This document shows, one piece after another, positions 52,964-62,681 of a stretch of DNA of 64,000 nt. The stretch is taken from the NCBI RefSeq assembly GCF_045032955.1, contig NZ_JBJFZU010000010.1, positions 1-64,000 on the forward strand, given 5' to 3'. This DNA comes from Ornithinicoccus sp045032955. Its GTDB lineage: Bacteria > Actinomycetota > Actinomycetes > Actinomycetales > Dermatophilaceae. Under the pieces are notes generated by a model that was not told the origin of the DNA, did not search any database, and saw nothing but the letters and a program-made list of their open reading frames with translations. Position numbers and translations under genes: made by a program. Each line of letters begins with the position of its first letter. Within the stretch, counting starts at the first letter, position 1.

Positions 52964-53842
52964 ATGCCCGCGGACCGACCGCTGCGCCTGGTCGCGGTCC
53001 ACGCGCACCCGGACGACGAGACGTTGACCACCGGGTTGACGCTCGCCCACCACGTCGAGGCCGGGGACGAGGTCCACGTCCTCACCTGCACGCTCGGTGA
53101 GGAGGGTGAGGTCATCACCCCCGGCCTGGCGCACCTGGAGGGGGACGGCGAGCGGTTGGCCGAGCACCGCCGGGGTGAGCTTGAGGGCGCGATGGCGGCG
53201 CTCGGGGTCACCCACCACCTGCTGGGCGGGCGGCGCCCCCGGTGGCGGGACAGCGGGATGGCGGGCTCGCCCGCCGCCGCCCACCCCCGGGCGTTCGCGG
53301 CCGCCGACGTCGAGGAGGCCGCCGCGCTGCTGGCGGACCAGCTCGCCGTCATCGCCCCGGACCTGGTGCTCACCTACGACCCGTGGGGAGGCTACGGCCA
53401 TCCCGACCACGTCCAGACCCACCGGGTCACGGCCCGGGCGGTGGAGCTGCTGCACGCGAGGTCCGGCTGCGACGCGCCCGCGCTCTACGTCGTCCTCACG
53501 CCCTGGTCCTGGGCCGAGCAGGACCGGGCCTGGCTCGCGTCGCACGTGCCCCCCGGGGCCACCAGCCCCACCGGTGCGACGGCCCGGGTCCCGGACCCGC
53601 AGGACGCGTTCCCCCCGGGGGTGGTGGCGGACGAGGTGGTGACCCACGCCGTGGTCGACCCCGACGCGCTGCCCCGCCAGGTCGCGGCGCTCACCCGGCA
53701 CCCGACCCAGGTAAGCGTCCACCCGGGCTGGTTCACGCTGTCGAACGACATCGCCGCCCGGCTGCCCGGACGCGAGGGCTATGCGGCCTGGCCGCAGGCC
53801 CGCGCGGTCCTGCAGCGGCTGCAGGGGGTGCCGGAGCCGTGA
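52964..53842 (+). CDS. mshB: GlcNAc-inositol deacetylase of mycothiol synthesis
   Basis: A 292-aa zinc LmbE-like deacetylase that converts GlcNAc-Ins to GlcN-Ins, the second step to mycothiol, the actinobacterial thiol buffer. Zinc ligands are in VHAHPDDE (His15, Asp18) and GHPDHV. CTLGEEGEVI, GRRPRWRDSGMAG and TYDPWGGYGHPDH match MshB specifically. The ATG at 52964 gives the same short N-terminus as mycobacterial MshB; a GTG at 52934 is an alternative. Close to typA, overlapping the flavin-reductase gene. Confidence 0.93.
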   Translation: MPADRPLRLVAVHAHPDDETLTTGLTLAHHVEAGDEVHVLTCTLGEEGEVITPGLAHLEGDGERLAEHRRGELEGAMAALGVTHHLLGGRRPRWRDSGMAGSPAAAHPRAFAAADVEEAAALLADQLAVIAPDLVLTYDPWGGYGHPDHVQTHRVTARAVELLHARSGCDAPALYVVLTPWSWAEQDRAWLASHVPPGATSPTGATARVPDPQDAFPPGVVADEVVTHAVVDPDALPRQVAALTRHPTQVSVHPGWFTLSNDIAARLPGREGYAAWPQARAVLQRLQGVPEP

Positions 53843-54345
53843 GCGTACCGACCCCTGAGCCGGTCGACCCGGCGCGCTACCGGCTCGCGATGGGCCGTTT
53901 CGCGACCGGTGTCGCGGTGGTCACCGCCCGGCTGCGCGGCCACGACGTGGCGCTGACCGTCGACTCGCTCACCAGCGTCTCGCTGGACCCGTTGCTGCTG
54001 CTGGTCAGCCTGCACCCGGAGGCGCGGGTGCTGGAGGCCGTCCAGGAGGGGTCCGGGCTCGGCGTCAGCGTGCTCGGCGCCGACCAGCGGGCCCTGGCCC
54101 AGTGGATGGGGGAGACCGGTCGCCCCCTGCACCGCCAGCTGGCGCGGGTCCCGCACCACCGTGGGCCGGCCACCGACATGGCCCTGGTGGACGACGCCCT
54201 GGCCACCTTCGAGTGTCGGACCCACGCCCTGCACGAGGCCGGTGACCACACCCTGGTGCTGGGCGAGGTGCTGGGGATGGAGGCCGAGCCGACCGACCGG
54301 CACGCCCTCGTGCACTACCGTGGGCGGTTGGGAGAGCTGCGCTGA
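53839..54345 (+). CDS. Flavin reductase-like FMN-binding protein
   Basis: A 168-aa split-barrel flavoprotein: RLAMGRFATGVAVVTARLRG, TVDSLTSVSLDPLLLLVSLH and GRLGEL at the end match the flavin reductase family that supplies reduced FMN to monooxygenases. No monooxygenase is nearby, so the partner is unknown. The GTG overlaps the mshB stop (GTGA), and the two are co-translated. Confidence 0.87.
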   Translation: MSVPTPEPVDPARYRLAMGRFATGVAVVTARLRGHDVALTVDSLTSVSLDPLLLLVSLHPEARVLEAVQEGSGLGVSVLGADQRALAQWMGETGRPLHRQLARVPHHRGPATDMALVDDALATFECRTHALHEAGDHTLVLGEVLGMEAEPTDRHALVHYRGRLGELR

Positions 54346-54394
54346 CGTGGGGGAGCGGCAGCCCCGGGACCATGTGTGACGAGAGGACGAGGCG

Positions 54395-56215
54395 ATGGAC
54401 GACGCCGTGGACCGACCCACGACGCTGACGGAGGAGTCCGACCGACGCGGTTGGGTTCCGGCGTTGCTCCGGCTGCTGATCGCGGCCGTCGTGCTGGGTG
54501 GCGCCTACGTCGCGGTGGCCCTGTACTTCCAGGACCGCGCGCCGGCCGGCGTCTCCGTCTCCGGCGTGGACATCGGGTCGCTGTCCGAGGACGAGGCCCG
54601 GGAGAAGCTGGACCGTGAGCTCGCCGACCGGCTGAGCGACCCGCTGACCGTGCAGCTGCGCCCGGGCAGCGACGGCGACGGGGACGAGGCCCTCGACCTG
54701 GTACCCCAGGAGGCAGGGATGTCCTTCGACCTCGACTCCACGTTGCGCGGCACCACCGGGCTCTCCTTCGACCCCAGGGTGCTGTGGGAGCACGTGACCG
54801 GTGGCGAGGAGACCGACCTCACGCTGGTCGGAGCCGTCGACCGGTCGGCCCTGGAGGAGGAGCTGCAGCGCCAGGCGCAGGACTACGACACCGCTCCGGT
54901 AGAGGGTGAGGTCTCCCTCACCGACGAGGGCGTCCAGGTGGTGGACGCGGTCGACGGGCGCACGCTGGACGTCGGGGCCACCGCGGCACGGCTCGACCGC
55001 GCGTGGGTCGACCAGGTCTGGGGCGAACGGCAGGAGCCGGGGCAGGAACGGCAGGTGGACGGGGAGGCGATGCTCGTCCCGCCCGCCCTGACCACGGAGG
55101 AGATCGCTGCGTTCACCGAGGAGGAGCTGGACCCGGCGCTGTCCGCACCGGTGCTCGTCGAGGCCACCCGCAGCTCGGGGGAGACCGAGCAGAGCGCGAC
55201 CGCCGAGCTGGGCCGCCGCGACCTGCTCACCCTGCTGCAGATCTCGCAGGACGGTGACGAGCTGTCCCTGTCGATCGACGAGGAGGCCACCCTGGCCCGC
55301 GTCCGCCAGGACCTGGGACAGCTCGAGCGCGGTCCACGGGACGCCTCGGTACGGCTGGACGGCTCGGACGTCGAGACGGTCGGGGCGAGAGCCGGCTACA
55401 GCCTGGAGACCGACGGCCTGGTCGACGAGGTCTCGGCGGCCCTCGGGGCGACCGGTGAGGACCGTACGGTCACCGCCGAGGTCGCCAGCATCCAGCCGCA
55501 GATCCCCGACTCGGTCGCCGAGGACTGGACCTTCGGCGAGATGGCCAGCTTCACCTCGGCGTTCCCGACGGGGCCGGCCAACGAGGCGCGGACCGAGAAC
55601 CTGCGGGTCGGCGTGCGCAACGTCAACGGGACCGTGGTCATGCCCGGCGAGCAGTTCCGCCTCGGCCAGGCGCTCGGCGACATCAGCGAGGACGCCGGCT
55701 ACGTCGAGGCCCCGGTGATCCAGGACGGGCGCCTCGTCATGGGTCTCGGTGGCGGCCTGTCCCAGATCTCCACCGTGGTCTTCAACACCAGCTGGTTCGC
55801 CGGGGTGCAGCTGGACGCGCACACCCCGCACTCGTTCTACATCGCGCGGTACCCGGCCGGGCGTGAGGCGACCCTGGCGATCCCCTCGATCGACAACGTG
55901 TGGACCAACGACACCGACACCCCCGTCGTGGTCCGGGCCGGGATCAGCGGGGACGAGATCACCATGACCTTCCTCGGGGACCGGCAGTACTCCGTGCGCA
56001 CCGTCGACGGAGAGCGTCAGGACGTGACCCGGGGGGAGCGGCGCAGCGACGACAGCGAGGACTGCGTGCCGCAGAACCCCGCCGAGGGCTTCACCATCCG
56101 TACCGTGCGGATCCTGAGCCAGGGCGGCGACGAGGTGGGACGGGACGAGTTCACCACCACCTACCAGGCGGCCGACGAGATCGTCTGCACGAACCCCGAG
56201 ACCTCCGGTCGCTGA
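54395..56215 (+). CDS. VanW-family protein with peptidoglycan-binding-4 repeats
   Basis: A 606-aa membrane-anchored exported protein: cytosolic 20 residues, one helix (about 23-46, ALLRLLIAAVVLGGAYVAVA), then two or more repeats of the putative PG-binding-4 type (VSVSGVDIGSLSEDEAREKL and later DEGVQVVDAVDGRTLDV), and a C-terminal VanW domain (about 390-560, NVNGTVVMPGEQFRLGQAL, GGGLSQISTVVFNTSWFAG, DNVWTNDTDTPVVV). Found widely in Gram-positives; function unknown, not by itself vancomycin resistance. GAGGACGAGG before the ATG. Confidence 0.9.
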   Translation: MDDAVDRPTTLTEESDRRGWVPALLRLLIAAVVLGGAYVAVALYFQDRAPAGVSVSGVDIGSLSEDEAREKLDRELADRLSDPLTVQLRPGSDGDGDEALDLVPQEAGMSFDLDSTLRGTTGLSFDPRVLWEHVTGGEETDLTLVGAVDRSALEEELQRQAQDYDTAPVEGEVSLTDEGVQVVDAVDGRTLDVGATAARLDRAWVDQVWGERQEPGQERQVDGEAMLVPPALTTEEIAAFTEEELDPALSAPVLVEATRSSGETEQSATAELGRRDLLTLLQISQDGDELSLSIDEEATLARVRQDLGQLERGPRDASVRLDGSDVETVGARAGYSLETDGLVDEVSAALGATGEDRTVTAEVASIQPQIPDSVAEDWTFGEMASFTSAFPTGPANEARTENLRVGVRNVNGTVVMPGEQFRLGQALGDISEDAGYVEAPVIQDGRLVMGLGGGLSQISTVVFNTSWFAGVQLDAHTPHSFYIARYPAGREATLAIPSIDNVWTNDTDTPVVVRAGISGDEITMTFLGDRQYSVRTVDGERQDVTRGERRSDDSEDCVPQNPAEGFTIRTVRILSQGGDEVGRDEFTTTYQAADEIVCTNPETSGR

Positions 56216-56263
56216 CCGGTGGGCCCCGGCGCACCCCGTGGGGCCGAAGGGCCCCGGACGGCT

Positions 56264-56269
56264 TAGTCT
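56264..56269 (+). promoter_or_regulatory. Leaderless -10 hexamer of fdxA
   Basis: TAGTCT ends 6 nt before the ATG at 56276, with no Shine-Dalgarno. Confidence 0.6.
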
Positions 56270-56275
56270 GTGCTC

Positions 56276-56602
56276 ATGACGTACGTGATCGCCCAGCCCT
56301 GCGTAGACCTGAAGGACAAGGCCTGCATCGAGGAGTGTCCGGTCGACTGCATCTACGAGGGTGAGCGCTCCCTCTACATCCACCCGGACGAGTGTGTCGA
56401 CTGCGGTGCCTGCGAGCCGGTGTGCCCGGTCGAGGCCATCTACTACGAGGACGACGTCCCCGAGGAGTGGGCCGAGTACTACAAGGCGAACGTCGACTTC
56501 TTCGACGACCTCGGCAGCCCCGGTGGAGCGGCCAAGATGGGTGTCATCGCCAAGGACCACCCGATCATCGCGGCGCTCCCCCCGCAGGCCCACGACGAGT
56601 GA
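56276..56602 (+). CDS. fdxA: 7Fe ferredoxin (3Fe-4S/4Fe-4S)
   Basis: A 108-aa electron carrier. Cluster Cys are CIEECPVDC (first cluster, Cys17 region, with the extended spacing that gives a 3Fe-4S centre) and CVDCGACEPVCPVEA (4Fe-4S). YEGERSLYIHPDECVDCGAC and the long acidic C-terminal half are typical of mycobacterial FdxA-type proteins. The ATG at 56276 is preferred to a GTG two codons earlier because of the -10 spacing. Followed by gltA, not by dapC, which often follows it in actinobacteria. Confidence 0.95.
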   Translation: MTYVIAQPCVDLKDKACIEECPVDCIYEGERSLYIHPDECVDCGACEPVCPVEAIYYEDDVPEEWAEYYKANVDFFDDLGSPGGAAKMGVIAKDHPIIAALPPQAHDE

Positions 56603-56646
56603 CCGACCTTCCCCGGCCCCGGCCCCCCCATGACCAGGAGGAACTG

Positions 56647-57945
<1,299 letters not shown>

Positions 57946-57951
<6 letters not shown>

Positions 57952-57964
57952 GAGCCCTTCAGCC
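57946..57964. terminator. Short hairpin over the stops of gltA and its convergent neighbour
   Basis: GGCTGA-N7-TCAGCC, a 6-bp stem that contains both stop codons in a 7-bp intergenic gap. Probably the only terminator signal available to the two genes. Confidence 0.4.
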
Positions 57965-58816
57965 CACCTCGATGACGACGGCGGTCGGTGACAGCGTTCC
58001 TGTCACCGCACCGCCGTCGTCGTCGTTCCCGGACTCGACGAAGACCCGGGAGCGCCGGTCCCAGCGCATACCGTCCACCTGGACGCTGACGACGCGCTCG
58101 CTGGTGGCGTGGCTCACGGCCCAGGTGGCGGCTGCCCACGCGCGCGCCGTGTCACCGGTCTCGACCCGGACCCGCGGTCCGTCGGTGACCGGTTCCATGC
58201 CCAGCTGGGCGTTCACCTTGTCGGCCAGCTCCGCCGGGGAGCCGGTGCCGGTCGGGTCACCCAGCCGGCAGTCCAGGAGGGTCGCGCGGCCCTCCTGCCC
58301 GGTCAGCACCGAGGCCAGCACGCGCCCCTCCCACTCGTGGTCGGCGTAGGCGTCCGGGAAGGCGCTGCGCTGCACCTCCTGGGCGACCTCGGTCACCACC
58401 CCGGTCTCCCAGTCCTCCACCTGCACCAGCACGTCGTAGAAGGCGTTGCTCGCGTAGACCGCGTCGGTGACGTCGGCCACCGTGCCCCAGCCCTGGCTCG
58501 GGCGTTGCTGGAAGAGGCCCTGGCTGTCCGCGTCGCCGTAGCGCAGGTTGCGCAGCTTGCTCTCCTGGATCGCGGTGGCCAGCGCGATCGTGGTGGCCCG
58601 CGGCGGCAGCCCACGACGACCGGCGACCGCCGCGATGGTGGCCGCGTTGGCGGCCTGCTCAGGGGTCAGCCGGACCTCCTGGTCGGCGGCGGTGAACACG
58701 CACCGGGCGGGCGCGAGCTCGTCCACCGCCCAGCGGGTACCGACCACCGCGGCGCCGACGGTCAGGCCGGCGACGACGAGGAGGACCAGCGGACGACGCG
58801 GACGGGAGCGGGGCAC
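57959..58816 (-). CDS. Membrane-anchored lytic transglycosylase-like protein
   Basis: A 285-aa protein with an N-terminal helix (about 8-27) and an outside domain. The stretch ATAIQESKLRNLRYGDADSQ followed by GLFQQRPSQGWGT (residues about 80-112) has the Glu and GLFQ pattern of goose-lysozyme/SLT-type muramidases, with the Glu of QES as likely catalytic acid. The C-terminal 100 residues are unlike anything I know. Cell-wall turnover is a reasonable but unproven role. TAGACT 6 nt before the GTG start. Confidence 0.65.
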   Translation of the reverse strand: MPRSRPRRPLVLLVVAGLTVGAAVVGTRWAVDELAPARCVFTAADQEVRLTPEQAANAATIAAVAGRRGLPPRATTIALATAIQESKLRNLRYGDADSQGLFQQRPSQGWGTVADVTDAVYASNAFYDVLVQVEDWETGVVTEVAQEVQRSAFPDAYADHEWEGRVLASVLTGQEGRATLLDCRLGDPTGTGSPAELADKVNAQLGMEPVTDGPRVRVETGDTARAWAAATWAVSHATSERVVSVQVDGMRWDRRSRVFVESGNDDDGGAVTGTLSPTAVVIEVG

Positions 58817-58822
58817 CGGGTC

Positions 58823-58828
58823 AGTCTA
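58823..58828 (-). promoter_or_regulatory. Leaderless -10 hexamer of the transglycosylase-like gene
   Basis: TAGACT on the minus strand ends 6 nt before the GTG at 58816. Confidence 0.6.
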
Positions 58829-58883
58829 GGAGGGCTCCCGACACGGCCCGGGGCGCACGCGCTCCGGCGGCACGGCGCTGTCG

Positions 58884-58889
58884 TAGGGT
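58884..58889 (+). promoter_or_regulatory. Leaderless -10 hexamer of the LOG-family gene
   Basis: TAGGGT ends 6 nt before the GTG at 58896. With the hexamer at 58823-58828 it makes two outward leaderless promoters 55 bp apart. Confidence 0.55.
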
Positions 58890-58895
58890 CGAGCC

Positions 58896-59624
58896 GTGAC
58901 CCGACGCGACTACCACCAGGGGCCGGTGACCCTGCGGGGCAGCCAGGTGCCGCGGACCACCACGGACCAACGGCTGCTGGACGACCACGGCCCGGCCGAC
59001 TGGCTGCACTCCGACCCCTGGCGGGTGATGCGGATCCAGGCCGAGTTCGTGGAGGGATTCGGCGCGCTGGCCGAGCTCGGCCCGGCGGTGGCCGTCTTCG
59101 GCTCGGCCCGGACCGTCCGGGACCACCCCACCTACGCGCTCGCCGAGCAGGTCGGTCACCGGCTCGCCCGGGCCGGGTACGCCGTCATCACCGGGGGTGG
59201 CCCGGGGGTCATGGAGGCGGCCAACAAGGGGGCGGCCGCCGCCGGCGGCACCTCCGTCGGGCTGGGGATCGAGCTGCCCTTCGAGACCGGGCTGAACGAG
59301 CACGTGGACCTGGGCGTGAACTTCCGCTACTTCTTCGTGCGCAAGACGATGTTCGTGAAGTACGCCGAGGGTTTCGTGGTGCTGCCCGGCGGGATGGGGA
59401 CCCTGGACGAGCTCTTCGAGGCGGTCACCCTGATCCAGACCGGCAAGGTGACCAACTTCCCGATCGTCCTCCTCGGCCGGGACTTCTGGTCGCCGCTGCT
59501 CGGATGGATCACCGACACCCTGCTGTCCGAGGGGATGATCTCACCGGCGGACGTCGACCTGCTGAAGGTCACCGACGACGTCGACGAGGCGGTCGCCTGG
59601 ATGACCGCGGGGGAGGGCGGCTAG
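58896..59624 (+). CDS. LOG-family nucleoside-5'-monophosphate phosphoribohydrolase
   Basis: A 242-aa Rossmann-fold protein of the LONELY GUY/TIGR00730 family: ITGGGPGVMEAANKGAAAAG (20 quoted), the catalytic PGGMGTLDELFEAVTLIQTG and VFGSART near residue 66. LOG enzymes release bases from nucleoside monophosphates and can activate cytokinins; in actinobacteria they are often annotated as lysine decarboxylase in error. N-terminal extension of about 50 residues as in other actinobacterial members. Confidence 0.88.
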   Translation: MTRRDYHQGPVTLRGSQVPRTTTDQRLLDDHGPADWLHSDPWRVMRIQAEFVEGFGALAELGPAVAVFGSARTVRDHPTYALAEQVGHRLARAGYAVITGGGPGVMEAANKGAAAAGGTSVGLGIELPFETGLNEHVDLGVNFRYFFVRKTMFVKYAEGFVVLPGGMGTLDELFEAVTLIQTGKVTNFPIVLLGRDFWSPLLGWITDTLLSEGMISPADVDLLKVTDDVDEAVAWMTAGEGG

Positions 59625-59658
59625 GGCGGCGTCGGACCGGCGTGCCATCATCTGTGCC

Positions 59659-59994
59659 GTGATCATCATCGGGGCTGTCGCTGCGGTGCTCGTCGTGGGT
59701 GCGGGGCTGGCCTGGGCGATCACCCGCACCGGCGTGCCGGGGGTCGCGGACCCGGTCGCCACCCACGGGGCAGTGACCCTGCCCCCCGGGCCGGTCACCT
59801 CCGTGGACATCGCCGCGGTGCGTTTCGACCAGGCCTTCCGGGGGTACCGGATGAGCCAGGTGGACGACGTGCTGGAGCTGCTCGGCACCGAGCTGGCCGA
59901 CCGGGACGCGGAGATCACCCGCCTGCGCGCGGAGGCAGATCGGAGGACGGGCACGGCCGTGCCCGGGAGGGGTGAGCATGACGAACGAGGCTGA
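59659..59994 (+). CDS. Small DivIVA-domain membrane protein
   Basis: A 111-aa protein: one N-terminal helix (2-21, IIIGAVAAVLVVGAGLAWAI), a short linker and a DivIVA N-terminal motif (VDIAAVRFDQAFRGYRMSQV then DDVLELLGTELADRD), ending in a coiled-coil start. DivIVA/Wag31 proteins mark curved membranes and organise polar growth, but this one lacks the long coiled coil and has a membrane helix in front. CATCAT 7 nt before the GTG. Overlaps tag by 17 nt. Confidence 0.78.
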   Translation: MIIIGAVAAVLVVGAGLAWAITRTGVPGVADPVATHGAVTLPPGPVTSVDIAAVRFDQAFRGYRMSQVDDVLELLGTELADRDAEITRLRAEADRRTGTAVPGRGEHDERG

Positions 59995-60613
59995 CTCGGA
60001 CCTGCACGTCGGTCCGGACGGGGTGGCGCGCTGCGGGTGGAGCGGGATCCACCACGCCGACTACCGCGACTACCACGACCGTGAGTGGGGCAAGCCGGTG
60101 CACGGGGAGGCGCCGTTGCTGGAGCGGCTGTGCCTGGAGGGTTTCCAGAGCGGGCTGTCCTGGCTGGTGATCCTGCGCAAAAGGCCCGGCTTCCGGCGGG
60201 CGTTCGCCGACTTCGACCCCGACGTGGTGGCCGGCTTCGGGCCCGCGGACGTCGAGCGGCTGCTGCGCGACGAGGGCATCGTGCGCAACCGCCGCAAGAT
60301 CGAGGCGACCATCGAGAACGCCCGCGCCACGGTGGCGCTGCGCGAGCACGGCGGGCTGGAGGAGGTGCTCTGGACGCACGCTCCCGAGCCGACCCCTCGC
60401 CCGCAGGGCTTCGCCGACGTCCCGGCGCAGACGCCCGAGTCAGAGCAGCTGGCCAAGCGGCTGCGCAAGGTCGGCTTCGTCCAGATCGGCCCCACCACCG
60501 TGTATGCCGCGATGCAGGCGTGCGGTCTGGTCGACGACCACCTGGCGGGCTGCTTCCGGGCCGGCGCCTCGCGGTCCGGGTCCCGACTGACGGGGATGCG
60601 CGCCGGCTCATGA
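59978..60613 (+). CDS. tag: DNA-3-methyladenine glycosylase I
   Basis: A 211-aa base-excision repair enzyme that removes 3-methyladenine. RCGWSGIHHADYRDYHDREW (20 quoted), GFQSGLSWLVILRKR, RLLRDEGIVRNRRKIEATIE (20 quoted) and GPTTVYAAMQACGLVDDH are family hallmarks. The first zinc-ligand Cys and the C-terminal His/Cys (DDHLAGCF) are present. GGGAGG supports the ATG at 59978 rather than the GTG at 59972. Overlaps both neighbours. Confidence 0.93.
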   Translation: MTNEADSDLHVGPDGVARCGWSGIHHADYRDYHDREWGKPVHGEAPLLERLCLEGFQSGLSWLVILRKRPGFRRAFADFDPDVVAGFGPADVERLLRDEGIVRNRRKIEATIENARATVALREHGGLEEVLWTHAPEPTPRPQGFADVPAQTPESEQLAKRLRKVGFVQIGPTTVYAAMQACGLVDDHLAGCFRAGASRSGSRLTGMRAGS

Positions 60614-61851
60614 CGGTGGCCGACGCTCGGCGCACCGTCCCGGTGCGCCGACTCCTGGACGCCCGTTTCCTGGCGCTCGTCCTGCTGCTCTGGACCGTGC
60701 TGCGCCTGGTCAGCGGGGTGATCCTCTGGCAGGTCGCGCACCACCACCAGGACCAGTCCGTCTACGACGGCTCGTCGGTGCCCGTCTTCTTCCAGTTCGC
60801 CGTGCTCTGGGACGGGCAGTGGTACGAGCAGATCGCCACCCAGGGATACCCCGGGCGGCTCCCGACCGGGTCCGACGGCACCTCCGTCCAGCAGAACCCG
60901 TGGGCCTTCTACCCGATCTTCCCGCTGCTGGCGCGGGGCGTGATGGCGCTCACCGGCGTGTCCTTCGCGGTGGCCGGGGTGGCGGTCGCCACCGTGCTCG
61001 GGTATGCCGCTGCCGTCGTCGTCGCCGGGCTGCTGCGGGAGCAGGTGGGGCGGTGGGGCGCGCTGGCCGGGGTCACCCTGCTGGGTGCCTACCCCAGCGC
61101 CCCGACCTTCCAGGTCGCCTACACCGAGTCGCTGGCGCTGCTGCTGCTGGCTGCCGCGCTGTGGCTCCTGGTCCGGCAGCGCTGGTGGGCGGCGGCGCTG
61201 GTGGCGCTGCTGACCGGCCTGGCGCGTCCGGTGGCCCTGCCGCTGGGGCTGGTCGCCCTGGTCGTGGTGGTGGCCCGCTGGCGGGGCCGCGCCGCACGTC
61301 CGGTGCCGCGGGGGGAGTACGCGGGCATGGCCGCGGCCCTGGTCGGCTGCGGCCTGGCCGGGCTGATCTGGCCGGCGGTCGCCTGGTGGCGCACCGGGGT
61401 CCCGGACGCCTACACCCGGACCATGTCGTCCTGGCGGGGCGGGGAGAGCGTCACCCCCTTCCTGCCCAGCATCGAGCGGGCGCAGTGGCTGTGGGGGGAC
61501 GTGCTCGGCCTGGTGGTGCTGGCGGTCGGTGCGGGGCTGCTGCTGACCGCCGTGCTGGGGCCGTGGGCGGCGGGGCTGGGGCTGGCGCTGCGCACCTGGT
61601 GCCTGGGGTATGCCTTCTACCTGTTCGCCGCGCTGGACCCGTGGACCAGCCTGTACCGCTACCTGATGCTGCTCTTCCCGCTCTTCGTGGTGCTGGCCGG
61701 GGCCGGCTGGGCCCGGGGCGCGGGACCCGACGTGCCCCGATGGGCCGCGCTGACCCGGACCGGGGTGCTGGCCGCGCTGATGGTGGCCTGGCAGGTGTGG
61801 TGGGTCTGGTACCTGTTCCAGTTCGTCCCGCCCAGCGACTACCCGCCGTGA
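60610..61851 (+). CDS. GT-C mannosyltransferase-like membrane protein (PIG-V-like)
   Basis: A 413-aa polytopic membrane protein with about ten helices. The first outside loop carries FAVLWDGQWYEQIATQGYPG, whose Asp fits the GT-C catalytic motif; YPSAPTFQVAYTESLALLLL (20 quoted) and the C-terminal LDPWTSLYRYLMLLFPLF match actinobacterial mannosyltransferase family proteins related to PIG-V. Probably uses a polyprenyl-phosphate sugar to glycosylate lipid or protein outside. ATGA overlap with tag. Confidence 0.8.
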   Translation: MTVADARRTVPVRRLLDARFLALVLLLWTVLRLVSGVILWQVAHHHQDQSVYDGSSVPVFFQFAVLWDGQWYEQIATQGYPGRLPTGSDGTSVQQNPWAFYPIFPLLARGVMALTGVSFAVAGVAVATVLGYAAAVVVAGLLREQVGRWGALAGVTLLGAYPSAPTFQVAYTESLALLLLAAALWLLVRQRWWAAALVALLTGLARPVALPLGLVALVVVVARWRGRAARPVPRGEYAGMAAALVGCGLAGLIWPAVAWWRTGVPDAYTRTMSSWRGGESVTPFLPSIERAQWLWGDVLGLVVLAVGAGLLLTAVLGPWAAGLGLALRTWCLGYAFYLFAALDPWTSLYRYLMLLFPLFVVLAGAGWARGAGPDVPRWAALTRTGVLAALMVAWQVWWVWYLFQFVPPSDYPP

Positions 61852-61857
61852 GCGGCC

Positions 61858-62661
61858 TCAGCGCCCGGTGAAGACAGGCCGGTCCTTGGCCAGGAAGGCG
61901 GCCACCGCGCTGCGGTGGTCCTCGCTGGTGCCGGTGCGACGCATCTGCTCCTCCTCGAAGGCGAGCGACTCGCCGAGCCCGTGCCCGGCCGAGAAGGCCA
62001 GCGACCGGCGGACCGCGCCGTAGGCCAGCGTCGGCCCCGCGGCCAGGGTGGCGGCCACCTCGGCCACCCGGCCGGCCAGCTCGCCGTCCGGGACCACCTC
62101 GGTGGCCAGCCCCAGGTCGTGGGCCTCCTGCGCCGGCACCGTGCGCGGGAACAGCAGCAGCTCCTTGGCCTTGGCCGTCCCCACCAGGCGCGGCAACGAC
62201 CAGGAGGTGCCGGAGTCGCAGGACAGGGCGATCCCGGTGAAGGCCAGGTTGAAGCCGGCGGAGGCCGCCACGTACCTCAGGTCGCAGGCGAAGGCGAAGG
62301 CGGCCCCGGCTCCGGCGGCCACCCCGTTGACCGCGGCCACGACCGGCTTGTCCATGGTCGCGATCAGCTCGACGACCGGGTTGTAGTGCTCCGCGACCGT
62401 GCGCCACAGGGCGGCCGGGTCCTGCTCGAGCAGGCCCACGTGCTCCTTGAGGTCCTGGCCCACGCAGAAGGCCCTCCCGGACCCGGTGAGCACCACGACA
62501 CGGACGTCGGGGTCGGCGGCGACCTCACGGAGCGCGTCCAGCAGGGTCTCCTTGGTCAGGACGTCGAGGGAGTTCATCGCCTCGGGACGGGACAGGGTGA
62601 GGGTGGCCACCCCGTCCTGGTGGGTCAGGACGACGGGCGGGGTACTGCGCTGCGTGCTCAT
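61858..62661 (-). CDS. Enoyl-CoA hydratase/isomerase family protein
   Basis: A 267-aa crotonase-fold protein. CoA-binding/oxyanion regions are GSGRAFCVGQDLKEH and AAVNGVAAGAGAAFAFACDL (20 quoted); FTGIALSCDSGTSWSLPRLV has Asp in place of the second catalytic Glu of enoyl-CoA hydratase, a pattern of PaaG-type isomerases. With PaaX beside it, a ring-1,2-epoxyphenylacetyl-CoA isomerase-like role is possible, but no other paa genes are present. TAGATT 6 nt before the ATG. Confidence 0.83.
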   Translation of the reverse strand: MSTQRSTPPVVLTHQDGVATLTLSRPEAMNSLDVLTKETLLDALREVAADPDVRVVVLTGSGRAFCVGQDLKEHVGLLEQDPAALWRTVAEHYNPVVELIATMDKPVVAAVNGVAAGAGAAFAFACDLRYVAASAGFNLAFTGIALSCDSGTSWSLPRLVGTAKAKELLLFPRTVPAQEAHDLGLATEVVPDGELAGRVAEVAATLAAGPTLAYGAVRRSLAFSAGHGLGESLAFEEEQMRRTGTSEDHRSAVAAFLAKDRPVFTGR

Positions 62662-62667
62662 CCGGGC

Positions 62668-62673
62668 AATCTA
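62668..62673 (-). promoter_or_regulatory. Leaderless -10 hexamer of the enoyl-CoA hydratase gene
   Basis: TAGATT on the minus strand ends 6 nt before the ATG at 62661, inside the 20-bp gap after the PaaX gene, so the hydratase has its own start as well as possible read-through. Confidence 0.55.
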
Positions 62674-62681
62674 CCGACCGG

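Noticed and set aside
54065..56593. 842-codon minus frame opposite VanW and ferredoxin genes
   Set aside because: His/Val/Gly-rich shadow translation typical of antisense GC-rich frames; no motif, and the + strand genes are well supported.
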